A DNA stretch of 64,000 bases from CAWGYT01 sp963826795 (GTDB lineage Bacteria > Planctomycetota > Planctomycetia > Pirellulales > Pirellulaceae), in assembly GCA_963826795.1 (NCBI GenBank), contig CAWGYT010000020.1:124001-188000 (forward strand), given 5' to 3'. Below, one piece after another: positions 28,431-37,494 of this stretch. Position numbers and translations under genes: made by a program. Within the stretch, counting starts at the first letter, position 1, and each line of letters opens with the position of its first letter. A model generated the notes under the pieces. That model did not search any database, was not told the DNA's origin, and was given only the letters and a program-made list of their open reading frames with translations.

Positions 28431-29036
28431 TCAGGGGGCCAGTCGCCGCAATTCCCAGCTTCCATCGGGGCTCGGATCGTACTGAAATCGATCATGCAAC
28501 CGATCTTCGCCTTGTTGCCAGAACTCGAACCGCTCGGGGGCGACTCGGAAGCCTCCCCACATCGCAGGCAAAGGGATCTCACGATCCGAAAACTTCTGTT
28601 TGATTTCCTGCAGCTTCGCGTCCAGCATCGCACGCGACGAGATCACCGAGCTTTGGGCGGAGCACCACGCGCCCAGTTGGCTGCCCCGAGGGCGCGTCGC
28701 GAAATACTTGAGCGACTCCGCGGCCGAGACGCGAGTGGCTTGTCCCTCGATCCGAATCTGACGGTGCAAGGCCTGCCAGTAGAACAGCAATCCTACCTGC
28801 GGAGTCTCGCTGATTTGCTGCGACTTGCGGCTGCCGTAGTTCGTGAAAAAAACGAAACCACGGCGGTCCCAGACTTTCAAAAGCACGATCCGCACCGAAA
28901 CCGGACCGCCAGGGGAAGCTGTGGCCAGACTCATCGCGTTCGGCTCTTCCAGATCGCTCTCGCAGGCCTCGGTGAACCAGCGCTCGAACTGCAGAAAGGG
29001 ATCCGGGTGCAGGTCGGCGCGATGCAGTCGTGACAC
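28431..29036 (-). CDS. pdxH: Pyridoxamine 5'-phosphate oxidase
   Basis: 201 residues, slightly under the usual 210-220. Recognisable blocks: DPFLQFERWFTEA, NAMSLATAS, VSVRIVLLKVWDRRGFVFFTN, SRKSQQI, the FMN-binding LLFYWQALHRQIRIEG, and the C-terminal GGFRVAPERFEFWQQ with RLHDR. The enzyme uses FMN and O2 to make pyridoxal 5'-phosphate, the cofactor of the decarboxylase and aminotransferase in this window. That link is metabolic, not an operon; the gene is followed by recQ on the same strand. Confidence 0.94.
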   Translation of the reverse strand: MSRLHRADLHPDPFLQFERWFTEACESDLEEPNAMSLATASPGGPVSVRIVLLKVWDRRGFVFFTNYGSRKSQQISETPQVGLLFYWQALHRQIRIEGQATRVSAAESLKYFATRPRGSQLGAWCSAQSSVISSRAMLDAKLQEIKQKFSDREIPLPAMWGGFRVAPERFEFWQQGEDRLHDRFQYDPSPDGSWELRRLAP

Positions 29037-29093
29037 GTGGCGTCATCCCTTTCGTTTGCGTGAGCGATTAGCGAGCTCGAATCGATCTCGGCC

Positions 29094-30906
29094 TCAACCT
29101 GGATTCCCGTGCCCGACGTGTGTCCGAATATGATGGACGAACAGCTCGCCAAAGTCCTGACACTTTTTATCGCCGACGCCGCGGACGTCGCGAAACTCCT
29201 CCAGGGTTGTGGGGCGGCGGCGCACCATATCGCGCAGCGACGCGTCCCCGAAGATGATATAGGCGGGCACCGACCGCTCTTCGGCCTGGTCACGGCGAAG
29301 CTGCCTCAGCGATTCGAACAGGGCCACGTCCACGTTCTCCAGTGATTCCGTCGACTCGTCGCGACGCCGCGCTCGGGCCCGCGTGACGGGGCGGAGCAGG
29401 CGGGGGGCCGCTTGGCCACGCAACAAGGCCCGCCCGATCTCCGTGACCTGCAACGTCATGTACTCGCCCACTTTCTCCAGGAAGCCCTGTGAAACCAACT
29501 GTTCGATCCACTCGCGAATCTGGCGTCGATCGTGGTCCCGCAGCAAACCCCACGTGCTTAATTGGTCGTGCCGCTGTCTGACAACCCGTTGCTCCTTCGA
29601 GCCGACCAGCACCAGCGCGGTGTAGTCCGCGCCGAACCGTTCCTGGAGGCGGACGACGCATGAAAGAATCATCTGTCCGAGCCGCGTCGCGTCGTCCACC
29701 ACGTCCAGTTCATCGAGGCAGACGTCGCAGGCGCCGCAGTTGGCCTCGGGCAGCTCTTGTCCGAAGTAGCGGACTAATGCCTGATGTCGACAGGTCACGG
29801 ACGTGCAGAAGTTCGAGATGGCACGCAACGACTGCAGCGATCCTTCGTGAGCCGCGGCGTCCTCGTGATTGAGCATGCTTTTCCAGGTCATGAAGTCCGA
29901 ACCCGAATAGAAAAGCCAGCACTCCGACTCGAGCCCATCGCGGCCCGCGCGACCGCTTTCCTGTTGGTAACTCTCCAGCGACTTGGGCATTCCGGCGTGA
30001 ATCACAAAGCGGACGTTGGGCTTGTCGATCCCCATCCCAAACGCGACGGTCGCCACAATCACGTCGGCCCGGTCCTCGATAAACGCCTCCTGGTTCCGCC
30101 GCCGAACGTCATCCTCCATACCCGCATGGTAGGGCAGGGCCCGAATTCCTTTCTCTGCCAGCGCGAGAGCCGTGCGCTCGACTTCGGCCCGGCTAATGCA
30201 ATACACGATTCCCGATTCCCCCGCGTGCTGCCGAACGACCTCGAGTATCTGCGGCAACAGGCGGGCTCGGGGCCGAACACGATACGTCAGGTTCGGGCGA
30301 TCAAACGAGCCCACCAAGTACTCGGGCTCGCGAAGCCCCAATTGCTGGGCGATATCCTCCCGCACCTTTTCCGAAGCGGTCGCCGTGTAGGCGTGGATAC
30401 CATGCTCCGGAAACTGCTCCTTCAATACCCGCAAGCCGCGATACTCGGGGCGAAAATCGTGCCCCCAGCTGCTGATGCAGTGTGCTTCGTCAATGGCGAA
30501 AAAAGAAATCGGGATCGAACGGAGAAAATCCAGCATTCGCTCGGTCAAGAGCCGTTCCGGCGAACACGTACAGAAGACGCAGCTCACCGGCGCGGATCTG
30601 AGCCGCGATCTGGCGACGCGTGAGGGCGGACTGCGTGCTGTTGACGCAGGCCGCCGGAACCCCGCACGCCTGTAAGCCGTCGACCTGGTCCTTCATCAGC
30701 GAGATCAGGGGCGAAACGACCACCGCCAATCCGAGCTGACAGAGCGCCGGGACCTGAAAACAGAGCGACTTTCCACCTCCCGTGGGAAGGACCACCACGG
30801 AATCCCGGTGGTCCAAGACACAGTCGATCGCCTCGCGCTGCAACGGTCGAAAACCGGCGTAGCCCCAGTATCGCTGCAACACGAGTTCAACGGCATCCTG
30901 CGTCAT
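29094..30906 (-). CDS. recQ: ATP-dependent DNA helicase RecQ; frameshift near 30563
   Basis: Reading starts at ATG 30906 (TQDAVELVLQRYWGYAGFRP). Walker A VVVLPTGGGKSLCF and SPLISLMKDQVD follow, up to LRLLYV. One extra T (gtgttcgcc for gtgtcgcc) then shifts the frame, and SPERLLTERMLDFL continues to 29094. Beyond it: DEAH box FAIDEAHCISSWGHDFRP, motif VI QQESGRAGRDG, the four-cysteine RQC zinc site (NFCTSVTCRHQ ... NCGACDVC) and a C-terminal HRDC domain (TTLEEFRDVRGVGDKK). The repaired protein is about 604 residues, normal for RecQ. All catalytic motifs survive, so a sequence error is more likely than loss. Confidence 0.88.
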
Positions 30907-31040
30907 TTCGATCTGGCGTTGGCGGAGCGGCAACGGTCATGCGGTTCGGAGGTCTGGCCTGGCCCCGGCGAAGGTCAGCCCGCTTTTGAAACAAAGCCTA
31001 GCCGATGGCTCCAGCCAGCGACAAGAGGGGCAGCGGTCGC

Positions 31041-32008
31041 GGCCCCCTCATCCGGCCTGCGGCCACCTTCTCCCGCGTTGGGGAGAAGGGACAGGATCGT
31101 GTCACCTCTCCCGAGGCCGGGAGAGGTCGCTCGGGGCCCGCTCGCGGGACCTGGGCGGGTGAGGGTCGAGCCTTTCCCGGCGCGCGGCCCCCTCATCCGG
31201 CCTGCGGCCACCTTCTCCCGCGTTGGGGAGAAGGGACAGGATCGTGTCACCTCTCCCGAGGCCGGGAGAGGTCGCTCGGGTCCCGCTCGCGGGACCTGAG
31301 CGGGTGAGGGTCGAGCCTTTCCCGGCGCGCGCGGCCCCCTCATCCGGCCTGCGGCCACCTTCTCCCGCGTTGGGGAGAAGGGACAGGATCGTGTCACCTC
31401 TCCCGAGGCCGGGAGAGGTCGCTCGGGGCCCGCTCGCGGGACCCGGGCGGGTGAGGGTCGAGCCTTTCCCGGCGCGCGCGGCCCCCTCATCCGGCCTGCG
31501 GCCACCTTCTCCCGCGTTGGGGAGAAGGGACAGGATCGTGTCACCTCTCCCGGGCCGGGAGAGGTCGCTCGGGGCCCGCTCGCGGGACCCGGGCGGGTGA
31601 GGGTCGAGCCTTTCCCGGCGCGCGCGGCCCCCTCATCCGGCCTGCGGCCACCTTCTCCCGCGCTGGGGAGAAGGGACAGGATCGTGTCACCTCTCCCGGC
31701 CCGGGAGAGGTCGCTCGGGGCCCGCTCGCGGGACCCGGGCGGGTGAGGGTCGAGCCTTTCCCGGCGCGCGCGGCCCCCTCATCCGGCCTGCGGCCACCTT
31801 CTCCCGCGTTGGGGAGAAGGGACAGGATCGTGTCACCTCTCCCGAGGCCGGGAGAGGTCGCTCGGGGCCCGCTCGCGGGACCCGGGCGGGTGAGGGTCGA
31901 GCCTTTCCCGGCGCGCGCGGCCCCCTCATCCGGCCTGCGGCCACCTTCTCCCGCGTTGGGGAGAAGGGACAGGATCGTGTCACCTCTCCCGAGGCCGGGA
32001 GAGGTCGG
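31041..32008. repeat. Tandem array, about 6.6 copies of a 146-bp repeat
   Basis: Units start (ggccccctcatcc) at 31041, 31186, 31333, 31480, 31626, 31772 and 31919, giving periods of 145-147 bp; the last ends near 32008. Each unit has short inverted segments (ccggcctgcgg, cttctcccgc with ggggagaag, ctctcccg with cgggagag, cccgctcgcggga). The family recurs once at 50006-50190. Open frames across the array on both strands come from the repeat composition and are not genes. The left end lies after the start of recQ, the right end enters the next gene. Confidence 0.93.
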
Positions 32009-35000
32009 ACGCTTTAGTGGCTGCGGAGGGCTCCCCGCCAGCGGCGACGCTGGCCGAGTTGGGCGAATACGGCGTCCAAGTTCGTTGCTTCCAGGGGTCG
32101 ACGGCGACCGCAAGTTGACTTTTCGCCGTACCGCCGTCGAACAGGCTCGCCGTGGCGGCGGGAGTCGCCTCGGCCACGTAGTTTCCTTGCTGGAAGGCGA
32201 GGACCAAGTCGGCGGTCGTAAAATCACGGTCGCCATCCCAATCGCCCTCTTCAAACGTCGCGTTCTGCGCGATCCCGTCTTCATATTTCCCAGCCTGGAA
32301 TACGAGCACCAAGTCGCCCGAATCGAATTTTCCATCGTGATTCGAGTCGCCCGTCAGGGGAGCTTGTGTGTCGTCGGGTCGGCCGGGTGAGCCGCCCAAC
32401 TGGCTGCTGGGACGCCACGCGGTCCCGGTCCCCAACAGCGTCGGATCACCCGCCTCGTCGATGGCCTGCAACGTGTAACCGTCGCCGTCGGTCGTGGTGT
32501 GCCATCGGTCGCTGTACGAGAAATCCGCCAGCGTTACGTCCCCGGCAACCAGGACCACACGCTCGGAGGAGTTGTTCAGGCCCCCGGACCATTCCCCGGC
32601 CACGGGGATCCCGCTCCCGTAGCGGACCGGGAACGCTTCCATATTCTCGACGACCACCACCCGCTCGCCAGGCAGCAGTTCGCGCACGCTGCCATCGGCA
32701 AAGTCGAATTGCACGCCCTCAATCTGATTCCCATTGACGACCTGTTGGAATCGCACGAGCGAAAGGTCGACCGGAACATTCGCGATATTAAGCAACTCGA
32801 TGAATTCGAACTCATCGGAATCGGTAATTCCCGCCGCGCGCTCGGCCGGTGTCAGATCGCCGGGATGATAGTTCAATTCGCTGATTCGCAAATTGGTTGC
32901 GTCCGCGGGAACTCCGACCGTGAATTGAGCGGCGCTGAGCGGTCCCCAGCTTCCGTCGGCGAGCTGGACCCGGGCGTTGATCGGCGTCGCTGATTGCAGG
33001 GGAATCGCGGTCTGATAGGCGAGTGCCGACGGCGCCAACTCGCCTCCCGGCCGACGGGGATCACTGCCGTCGGTCGTGTAGTACATCGTCCCCTCCGCCT
33101 CTGCACTGAAACTCAGCGCGGCGCCGGGCGTGACGGAGCCGCCGTGTTGCGGCAAGCCGTTGACGGCGAACTCGACGGCCTGCCCCGGCTGAAACCAACG
33201 GCGTCGTGCGAACTGATCGAGGACGTTCTGCGTCCGCTGCGGGAAATAGTTGTCCAGCAAGTCGTTGCGATTGTCGACCCAATGCTGCCGTGTATACCGG
33301 ATCCGCCCGGAATTGAATTGATTGTCGCCCCAGCGGGCGGATTCCAGCCGCATCACGAGGTCGATTTGATCCGAGCGTTGAACGTACAGCGCCGCCGCCG
33401 CCTCGGGCGTCATCGCGCCCCCATGGTAAAAGTGTTTCTGCACCGCGTCGGCGAACTGCAACGCGTACTCGGGGTTGGTCATCAAGCGGCGCTGGATCGC
33501 GGTCGGCGAGTTCGCGTTGTGGGTGGTCGTGACATCCGCCCGCACGTCCTGCAATACTTTTTCGGCATCCCAGCTATGGAAACGCCAAAGTCCGTCCAGG
33601 CGGCTGTGCGACGCGTACCAGTTCTGATGGTCCCAGTCCTGGTTACCTCCGTAATAGTTCACCAGCATGTAATTAATGAAGTCAGGGACATCCAGCAGCT
33701 GGGACGCGGCCTGATAGTCCTCGTCGCTCAAGTCGCCGCTCGTCCCGAGGCGATCCATCAGCTCGACAAAGCTCGCGTTGCTGCCGTTGACCACCTGCGT
33801 GTATTGATGCTTGATCATGTCATAGTCTTCCGCGTTTCCGCCCAGGTAGGACGCGGCAAAATTCTCGTCCGGGCGCTCATGCAACATGTGCATGCCCCAG
33901 TAGATGCCGTTGATGTAAACGTGGACATGTTGACCGTGCGTGCCGTATCCGCCCACCGCGTTTTGCAAATCGGACGCGAACTCGTCGCGCATGTACTGAG
34001 CTCGCCCACGCTGTCCGGCGGGTTCGCTGCCACCTCCGTAATGCCAGACGTTGTTCAGGCGCGCATCGAGGACCAGGGTGTCGAAGGCCACGGCGGCGCC
34101 GGAACCAAAGAGCGGGTAATTCAGTTCCGAGGCACCCTCGTCCTCCGTGAAACGAACTCGCATCGAAAGCTTGTCAGACTTCCAGCGTTGCGGACTGCTG
34201 CCTCCCACGATCTGGATCGTCGAGTTGGTTTGAATTCCCGCGTCGCCCGAGTTGGGATCGAAGTATTCGAATCCGACGGGCTTTTCGATGTTTTCGCCGC
34301 GGATGTAAATGCCACCGCTCCCGAAAAATTCACTCACGTCCACCGACAGCGAGACCGTCGGCAGACGCAGGAGATCTTCGACGACCGGCCGCAGTTCGGG
34401 GTTCTCGTGATTGACGATGAGGGGGTCCATCTCCCAGTCCGGGCCAGCGTGTCCCCAGCGGACCGCCCCCTCCAGGCCGGTTTGGTCTTGCAACAAGACG
34501 TCCGCAGGGAAGATGTAGCTGGCCACATCCACGACCGAAGGAACGTAATCGTCGCGGAAGGCGGCGGCCTTGACGACCGTCGTCGTCGTGATCTTCAGCG
34601 GTCCCGCGTAGACTTCGCCGTGATCGGCCGTCGGCTCGCTTCCATCCAGTGTGTACCGAATCACGCTGCCCTCCGGCGCCGTGACCTCAACGACGAACGG
34701 CTCGTAATAGAAGCCGCGAGGAACGGTGATCTCAGGATCCGCCACGACGCCTGCGTAGCGACCCGAGTTCGCGGCACCGGGCGTGACGCTCAGCAAATGC
34801 CCCAACTCCCCCGTGGGCGTCAGCCCGTAGGAAATGTCCGCGCGCTGTGCGGGATAAACCGAGACTTCGTCCAAGACCTCGCCGGTCACCGAAGTGATCG
34901 CCAGCGACTCGCCCGTCACATCCAGCTTGAAATTCGTGTGCAGCCGACCGGTTTCATCGAGTGCCGGGTCGGTGACGTTGAGCCGGTCCGCATAGACAAT

Positions 35001-37220
35001 CAAGTATCCGCTGGCGGGAATGATCGTGCCCGCAGGAAACTCCCATTTCAGAGGCTCGTCGGGGTTGTCGGTCAAATGAAAACCACCCAGGTCCAGATCC
35101 GCGCTGGTTAAGTTCATCAGCTCGATCCAGTCGGGCGTGAGTCGATCGCCCCGAAACGACGTGCCGGCCGATTCCCGGATGCGCGTCTCCAGCCCGGTCG
35201 CGTTGGCGGCCAGGATTTCATTGATCCTGACGGGCGGGGCACCCACCAATAGCAGCACCTCCGTCGGGTCGCTTTGGGCTTGCCCGTCGCTTGCCCGATA
35301 GGTGAAGCGGTCCGTTCCCTCGAAGCCGGCGTCGGGCGTGTAGACGAACGAGCCGTCGGGCCGGAGCTGCAGCGTGCCGTGGTCAGGCCCAGCGGCCAAC
35401 AACGCCGTCAGTGTCGCGCTGTCGATGTCGAAGTCGTTGGCGAGCAAACCGACGCCGGCTTGCACGTCAAACGGCTGTGCCAAGGGCCGAAAGTACGAAT
35501 CCGTCGATCCCACCGGCGCGTCGTTGACGGCCTGCACCGTGAGCGTGACGGTCGCGACTTCCGAGGCGTCCTCTCCGTCACTGACCCGATAGGTAAATTG
35601 GTCGCCGCCGAAAAAGTTCGAATTGGGCGTGTAGGTAAAGCTTCCATCCGCCTGCCAGGTGAATTCCCCCTGTTGCGGCAGATCGAGCACCGTCACCGTC
35701 AGCGCGTTCCCGTCCGCATCCTGATCGTTCGCAAGCAATCCGTTTTGCGAGTTCCGCACGAGCGGCGTGTCCTCGATCACCGTCACATTGTCCGGCTGGG
35801 CGACCGGCGGCGTATTGACGATGATCGACACCGTGGCCGGGGCGGATAGCTGCGTCGAATCGTTCACTCGGTAGGAAAACGTCGCCACTCCCGCGTGCCC
35901 CTGCGGGTCGAACTGGAAGGAGCCGTCATTGGCGAGCGTCAGACTTCCAAAGTTGACATTTTGTGCCAGCATGGCTTCCAGATGCACCTGATCGGGATTG
36001 ACGTCATTGGCCAGCAGCCCGGTCGCGGCTGGAACATTCAAGGTCTGGAGGGGATGCGCCTTGTAGGTATCCGCCACGGCCGTCGCCGGGTCGTAGGCGG
36101 GCGTCACATTCAGCGTGACGGTGGCGACGTTCGAGTCTTGGCCGTCGTAGGCCACATAGGTAAACGAGTCCGTCCCGAAGAAATCCCGGGCGGGGGAGTA
36201 AACAAACGAGCCGTCGGGCGTGAGTCCGACCGTCCCATGCTGCGTGCCGGAAATGAGTCGGGCCGTCATCGAATTGCTTTCGGCGTCGAAGTCGTTGCTC
36301 AGCACGCCATCGGCCTTCAAGACCTGGAAGATTCCAAACGACGGATCTTCCGTCAGCGTGTAGGCGTCGTTGGCCGCTACGGGAGCAACGTTATCATAGA
36401 AGGCGGTGATCTCGCCATGCACCGCCGCGACCTCGCTGGCGCTGAGCTGGCCATTGTAAATCCGCACCTCGGCGATCTCGCCTGTGAACGGATTGCCGCC
36501 GGTTTGCAGCTCGCCAATCACCAGATCGATGGATTCCCGCGGCGCCCCATCGGCACCCGTCATGATCGTCGGCGCCCCTCCGTTGACGTGGATGGCCACT
36601 TCACCGGCGTGACGGGTGACCGTGACGACCTGCAATTGCCCGTCGTTCAGGCCCGTCTCCGCGGATTGGACTGAGTTCGACGGGGCGAAGATCTGGATGC
36701 CCATTCCCGTCAGGATCTGGCCATTCTGATTGATGCTGATTCCCCAGTCCTTGGCCCAGCCGAGACGATTGGCGTCGACCAGCCCCGAGGCCTTAAACCA
36801 ATCGGTCGTGCCGTTGGCCAGCGTTTGGCTATCCGTGCGAAATGCGACGGAAACACTGTAGTCTCCGACGCCCGTCATCGGACTGGAACTGCCGGGAACG
36901 CGCAGCGAGTCGCCGCCATCTCCCGCGTCGAACCGCACGACCGCCCGGCCACTCAACGCAGACTCAATCAGGACGGGATTGCCGGCGCGCATCGCGGAGA
37001 TGCCGCCCACGCGATCGACCCAGGCGTCCACTGTTCCTCCGTCGGCCACTTGCGTCGTCAGGTCGTCGGCCACCCATTGAGCGACCAAGTCGCCGGCCAG
37101 CAGCGCGCGGCCCTCCAGCGTTTCGTGTTGCCGCGTTCGCCGTGTCCGTTTTCGGCCGGAGTTGCCCGCCGGGGACGCAAGAAGATGAAACTGACGCAAT
37201 CGTCCCCCCGGGTTCGACAT
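31980..37220 (-). CDS. Giant surface protein: LamG-like, cadherin-like repeats, LTD, CotH, dockerin
   Basis: 1,746 residues from ATG 37220. In order: HETLEGRALLAG motif (about 32-43); concanavalin/LamG-like domain (about 45-275); four Ig/cadherin-like repeats (about 285-660) with GLLANDFDIDS and DGSFVYTPDAGFEGTDRFTY patterns; lamin-tail domain (about 663-800, RINEILAAN, DWIELMNLT); chitobiase-C-like segment (about 825-905, IRYTLDGSEPT); CotH-kinase-like region (about 925-1340, DARLNNVWHYG, HVHVYINGIYWGMHMLHERPDE); second chitobiase-C segment (YYTTDGSDPRRP); second LTD (about 1445-1600); dockerin-like GDSNHDGKFDSGDLVLVFQ. CotH kinases phosphorylate secreted proteins in spore coats; exported bacterial versions are little studied. 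The last residues (DLSRPRER) are coded by the tandem repeat, so the natural C-terminus has been replaced or lost. Confidence 0.86.
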   Translation of the reverse strand: MSNPGGRLRQFHLLASPAGNSGRKRTRRTRQHETLEGRALLAGDLVAQWVADDLTTQVADGGTVDAWVDRVGGISAMRAGNPVLIESALSGRAVVRFDAGDGGDSLRVPGSSSPMTGVGDYSVSVAFRTDSQTLANGTTDWFKASGLVDANRLGWAKDWGISINQNGQILTGMGIQIFAPSNSVQSAETGLNDGQLQVVTVTRHAGEVAIHVNGGAPTIMTGADGAPRESIDLVIGELQTGGNPFTGEIAEVRIYNGQLSASEVAAVHGEITAFYDNVAPVAANDAYTLTEDPSFGIFQVLKADGVLSNDFDAESNSMTARLISGTQHGTVGLTPDGSFVYSPARDFFGTDSFTYVAYDGQDSNVATVTLNVTPAYDPATAVADTYKAHPLQTLNVPAATGLLANDVNPDQVHLEAMLAQNVNFGSLTLANDGSFQFDPQGHAGVATFSYRVNDSTQLSAPATVSIIVNTPPVAQPDNVTVIEDTPLVRNSQNGLLANDQDADGNALTVTVLDLPQQGEFTWQADGSFTYTPNSNFFGGDQFTYRVSDGEDASEVATVTLTVQAVNDAPVGSTDSYFRPLAQPFDVQAGVGLLANDFDIDSATLTALLAAGPDHGTLQLRPDGSFVYTPDAGFEGTDRFTYRASDGQAQSDPTEVLLLVGAPPVRINEILAANATGLETRIRESAGTSFRGDRLTPDWIELMNLTSADLDLGGFHLTDNPDEPLKWEFPAGTIIPASGYLIVYADRLNVTDPALDETGRLHTNFKLDVTGESLAITSVTGEVLDEVSVYPAQRADISYGLTPTGELGHLLSVTPGAANSGRYAGVVADPEITVPRGFYYEPFVVEVTAPEGSVIRYTLDGSEPTADHGEVYAGPLKITTTTVVKAAAFRDDYVPSVVDVASYIFPADVLLQDQTGLEGAVRWGHAGPDWEMDPLIVNHENPELRPVVEDLLRLPTVSLSVDVSEFFGSGGIYIRGENIEKPVGFEYFDPNSGDAGIQTNSTIQIVGGSSPQRWKSDKLSMRVRFTEDEGASELNYPLFGSGAAVAFDTLVLDARLNNVWHYGGGSEPAGQRGRAQYMRDEFASDLQNAVGGYGTHGQHVHVYINGIYWGMHMLHERPDENFAASYLGGNAEDYDMIKHQYTQVVNGSNASFVELMDRLGTSGDLSDEDYQAASQLLDVPDFINYMLVNYYGGNQDWDHQNWYASHSRLDGLWRFHSWDAEKVLQDVRADVTTTHNANSPTAIQRRLMTNPEYALQFADAVQKHFYHGGAMTPEAAAALYVQRSDQIDLVMRLESARWGDNQFNSGRIRYTRQHWVDNRNDLLDNYFPQRTQNVLDQFARRRWFQPGQAVEFAVNGLPQHGGSVTPGAALSFSAEAEGTMYYTTDGSDPRRPGGELAPSALAYQTAIPLQSATPINARVQLADGSWGPLSAAQFTVGVPADATNLRISELNYHPGDLTPAERAAGITDSDEFEFIELLNIANVPVDLSLVRFQQVVNGNQIEGVQFDFADGSVRELLPGERVVVVENMEAFPVRYGSGIPVAGEWSGGLNNSSERVVLVAGDVTLADFSYSDRWHTTTDGDGYTLQAIDEAGDPTLLGTGTAWRPSSQLGGSPGRPDDTQAPLTGDSNHDGKFDSGDLVLVFQAGKYEDGIAQNATFEEGDWDGDRDFTTADLVLAFQQGNYVAEATPAATASLFDGGTAKSQLAVAVDPWKQRTWTPYSPNSASVAAGGEPSAATKASDLSRPRER

Positions 37221-37494
37221 GGGTAAATCCGCCTCAATCAAGATAATGCCCGAATGATTTGCGCTGCCGAACGGCTGCGAGAGATGTCACCTGCAAGGGC
37301 TTATTCTAGCCAAATCGGCCGGGGGAGGCTACCAAATCTTCACAATTGCGGCTCTCACCAGCCACGTTGAACTCGCCGACGCGGAGGACCGCCGACACGC
37401 CCGAAATCGTTTCGCGTCGAACCCTACGTCCCCACATTCCCTTGGTCTCGCAGGCGTATGAGTCCCCCTGGCGAGCCATGGCCCGAACTCGGCC

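Noticed and set aside
31041..32008. CRISPR or satellite centromere-like site
   Set aside because: Period of 145-147 bp with no spacers; no partition genes nearby.
30975..32390. Long open frames on both strands across the 146-bp array
   Set aside because: They exist because the GC-rich repeat has no stops in several frames; the peptide repeats mirror the DNA period and have no starts or family resemblance.
32994..36674. Long plus-strand frames opposite the giant surface protein
   Set aside because: Shadow frames of a GC-rich coding sequence; Val/Arg/Gln/His-rich translations without domains.
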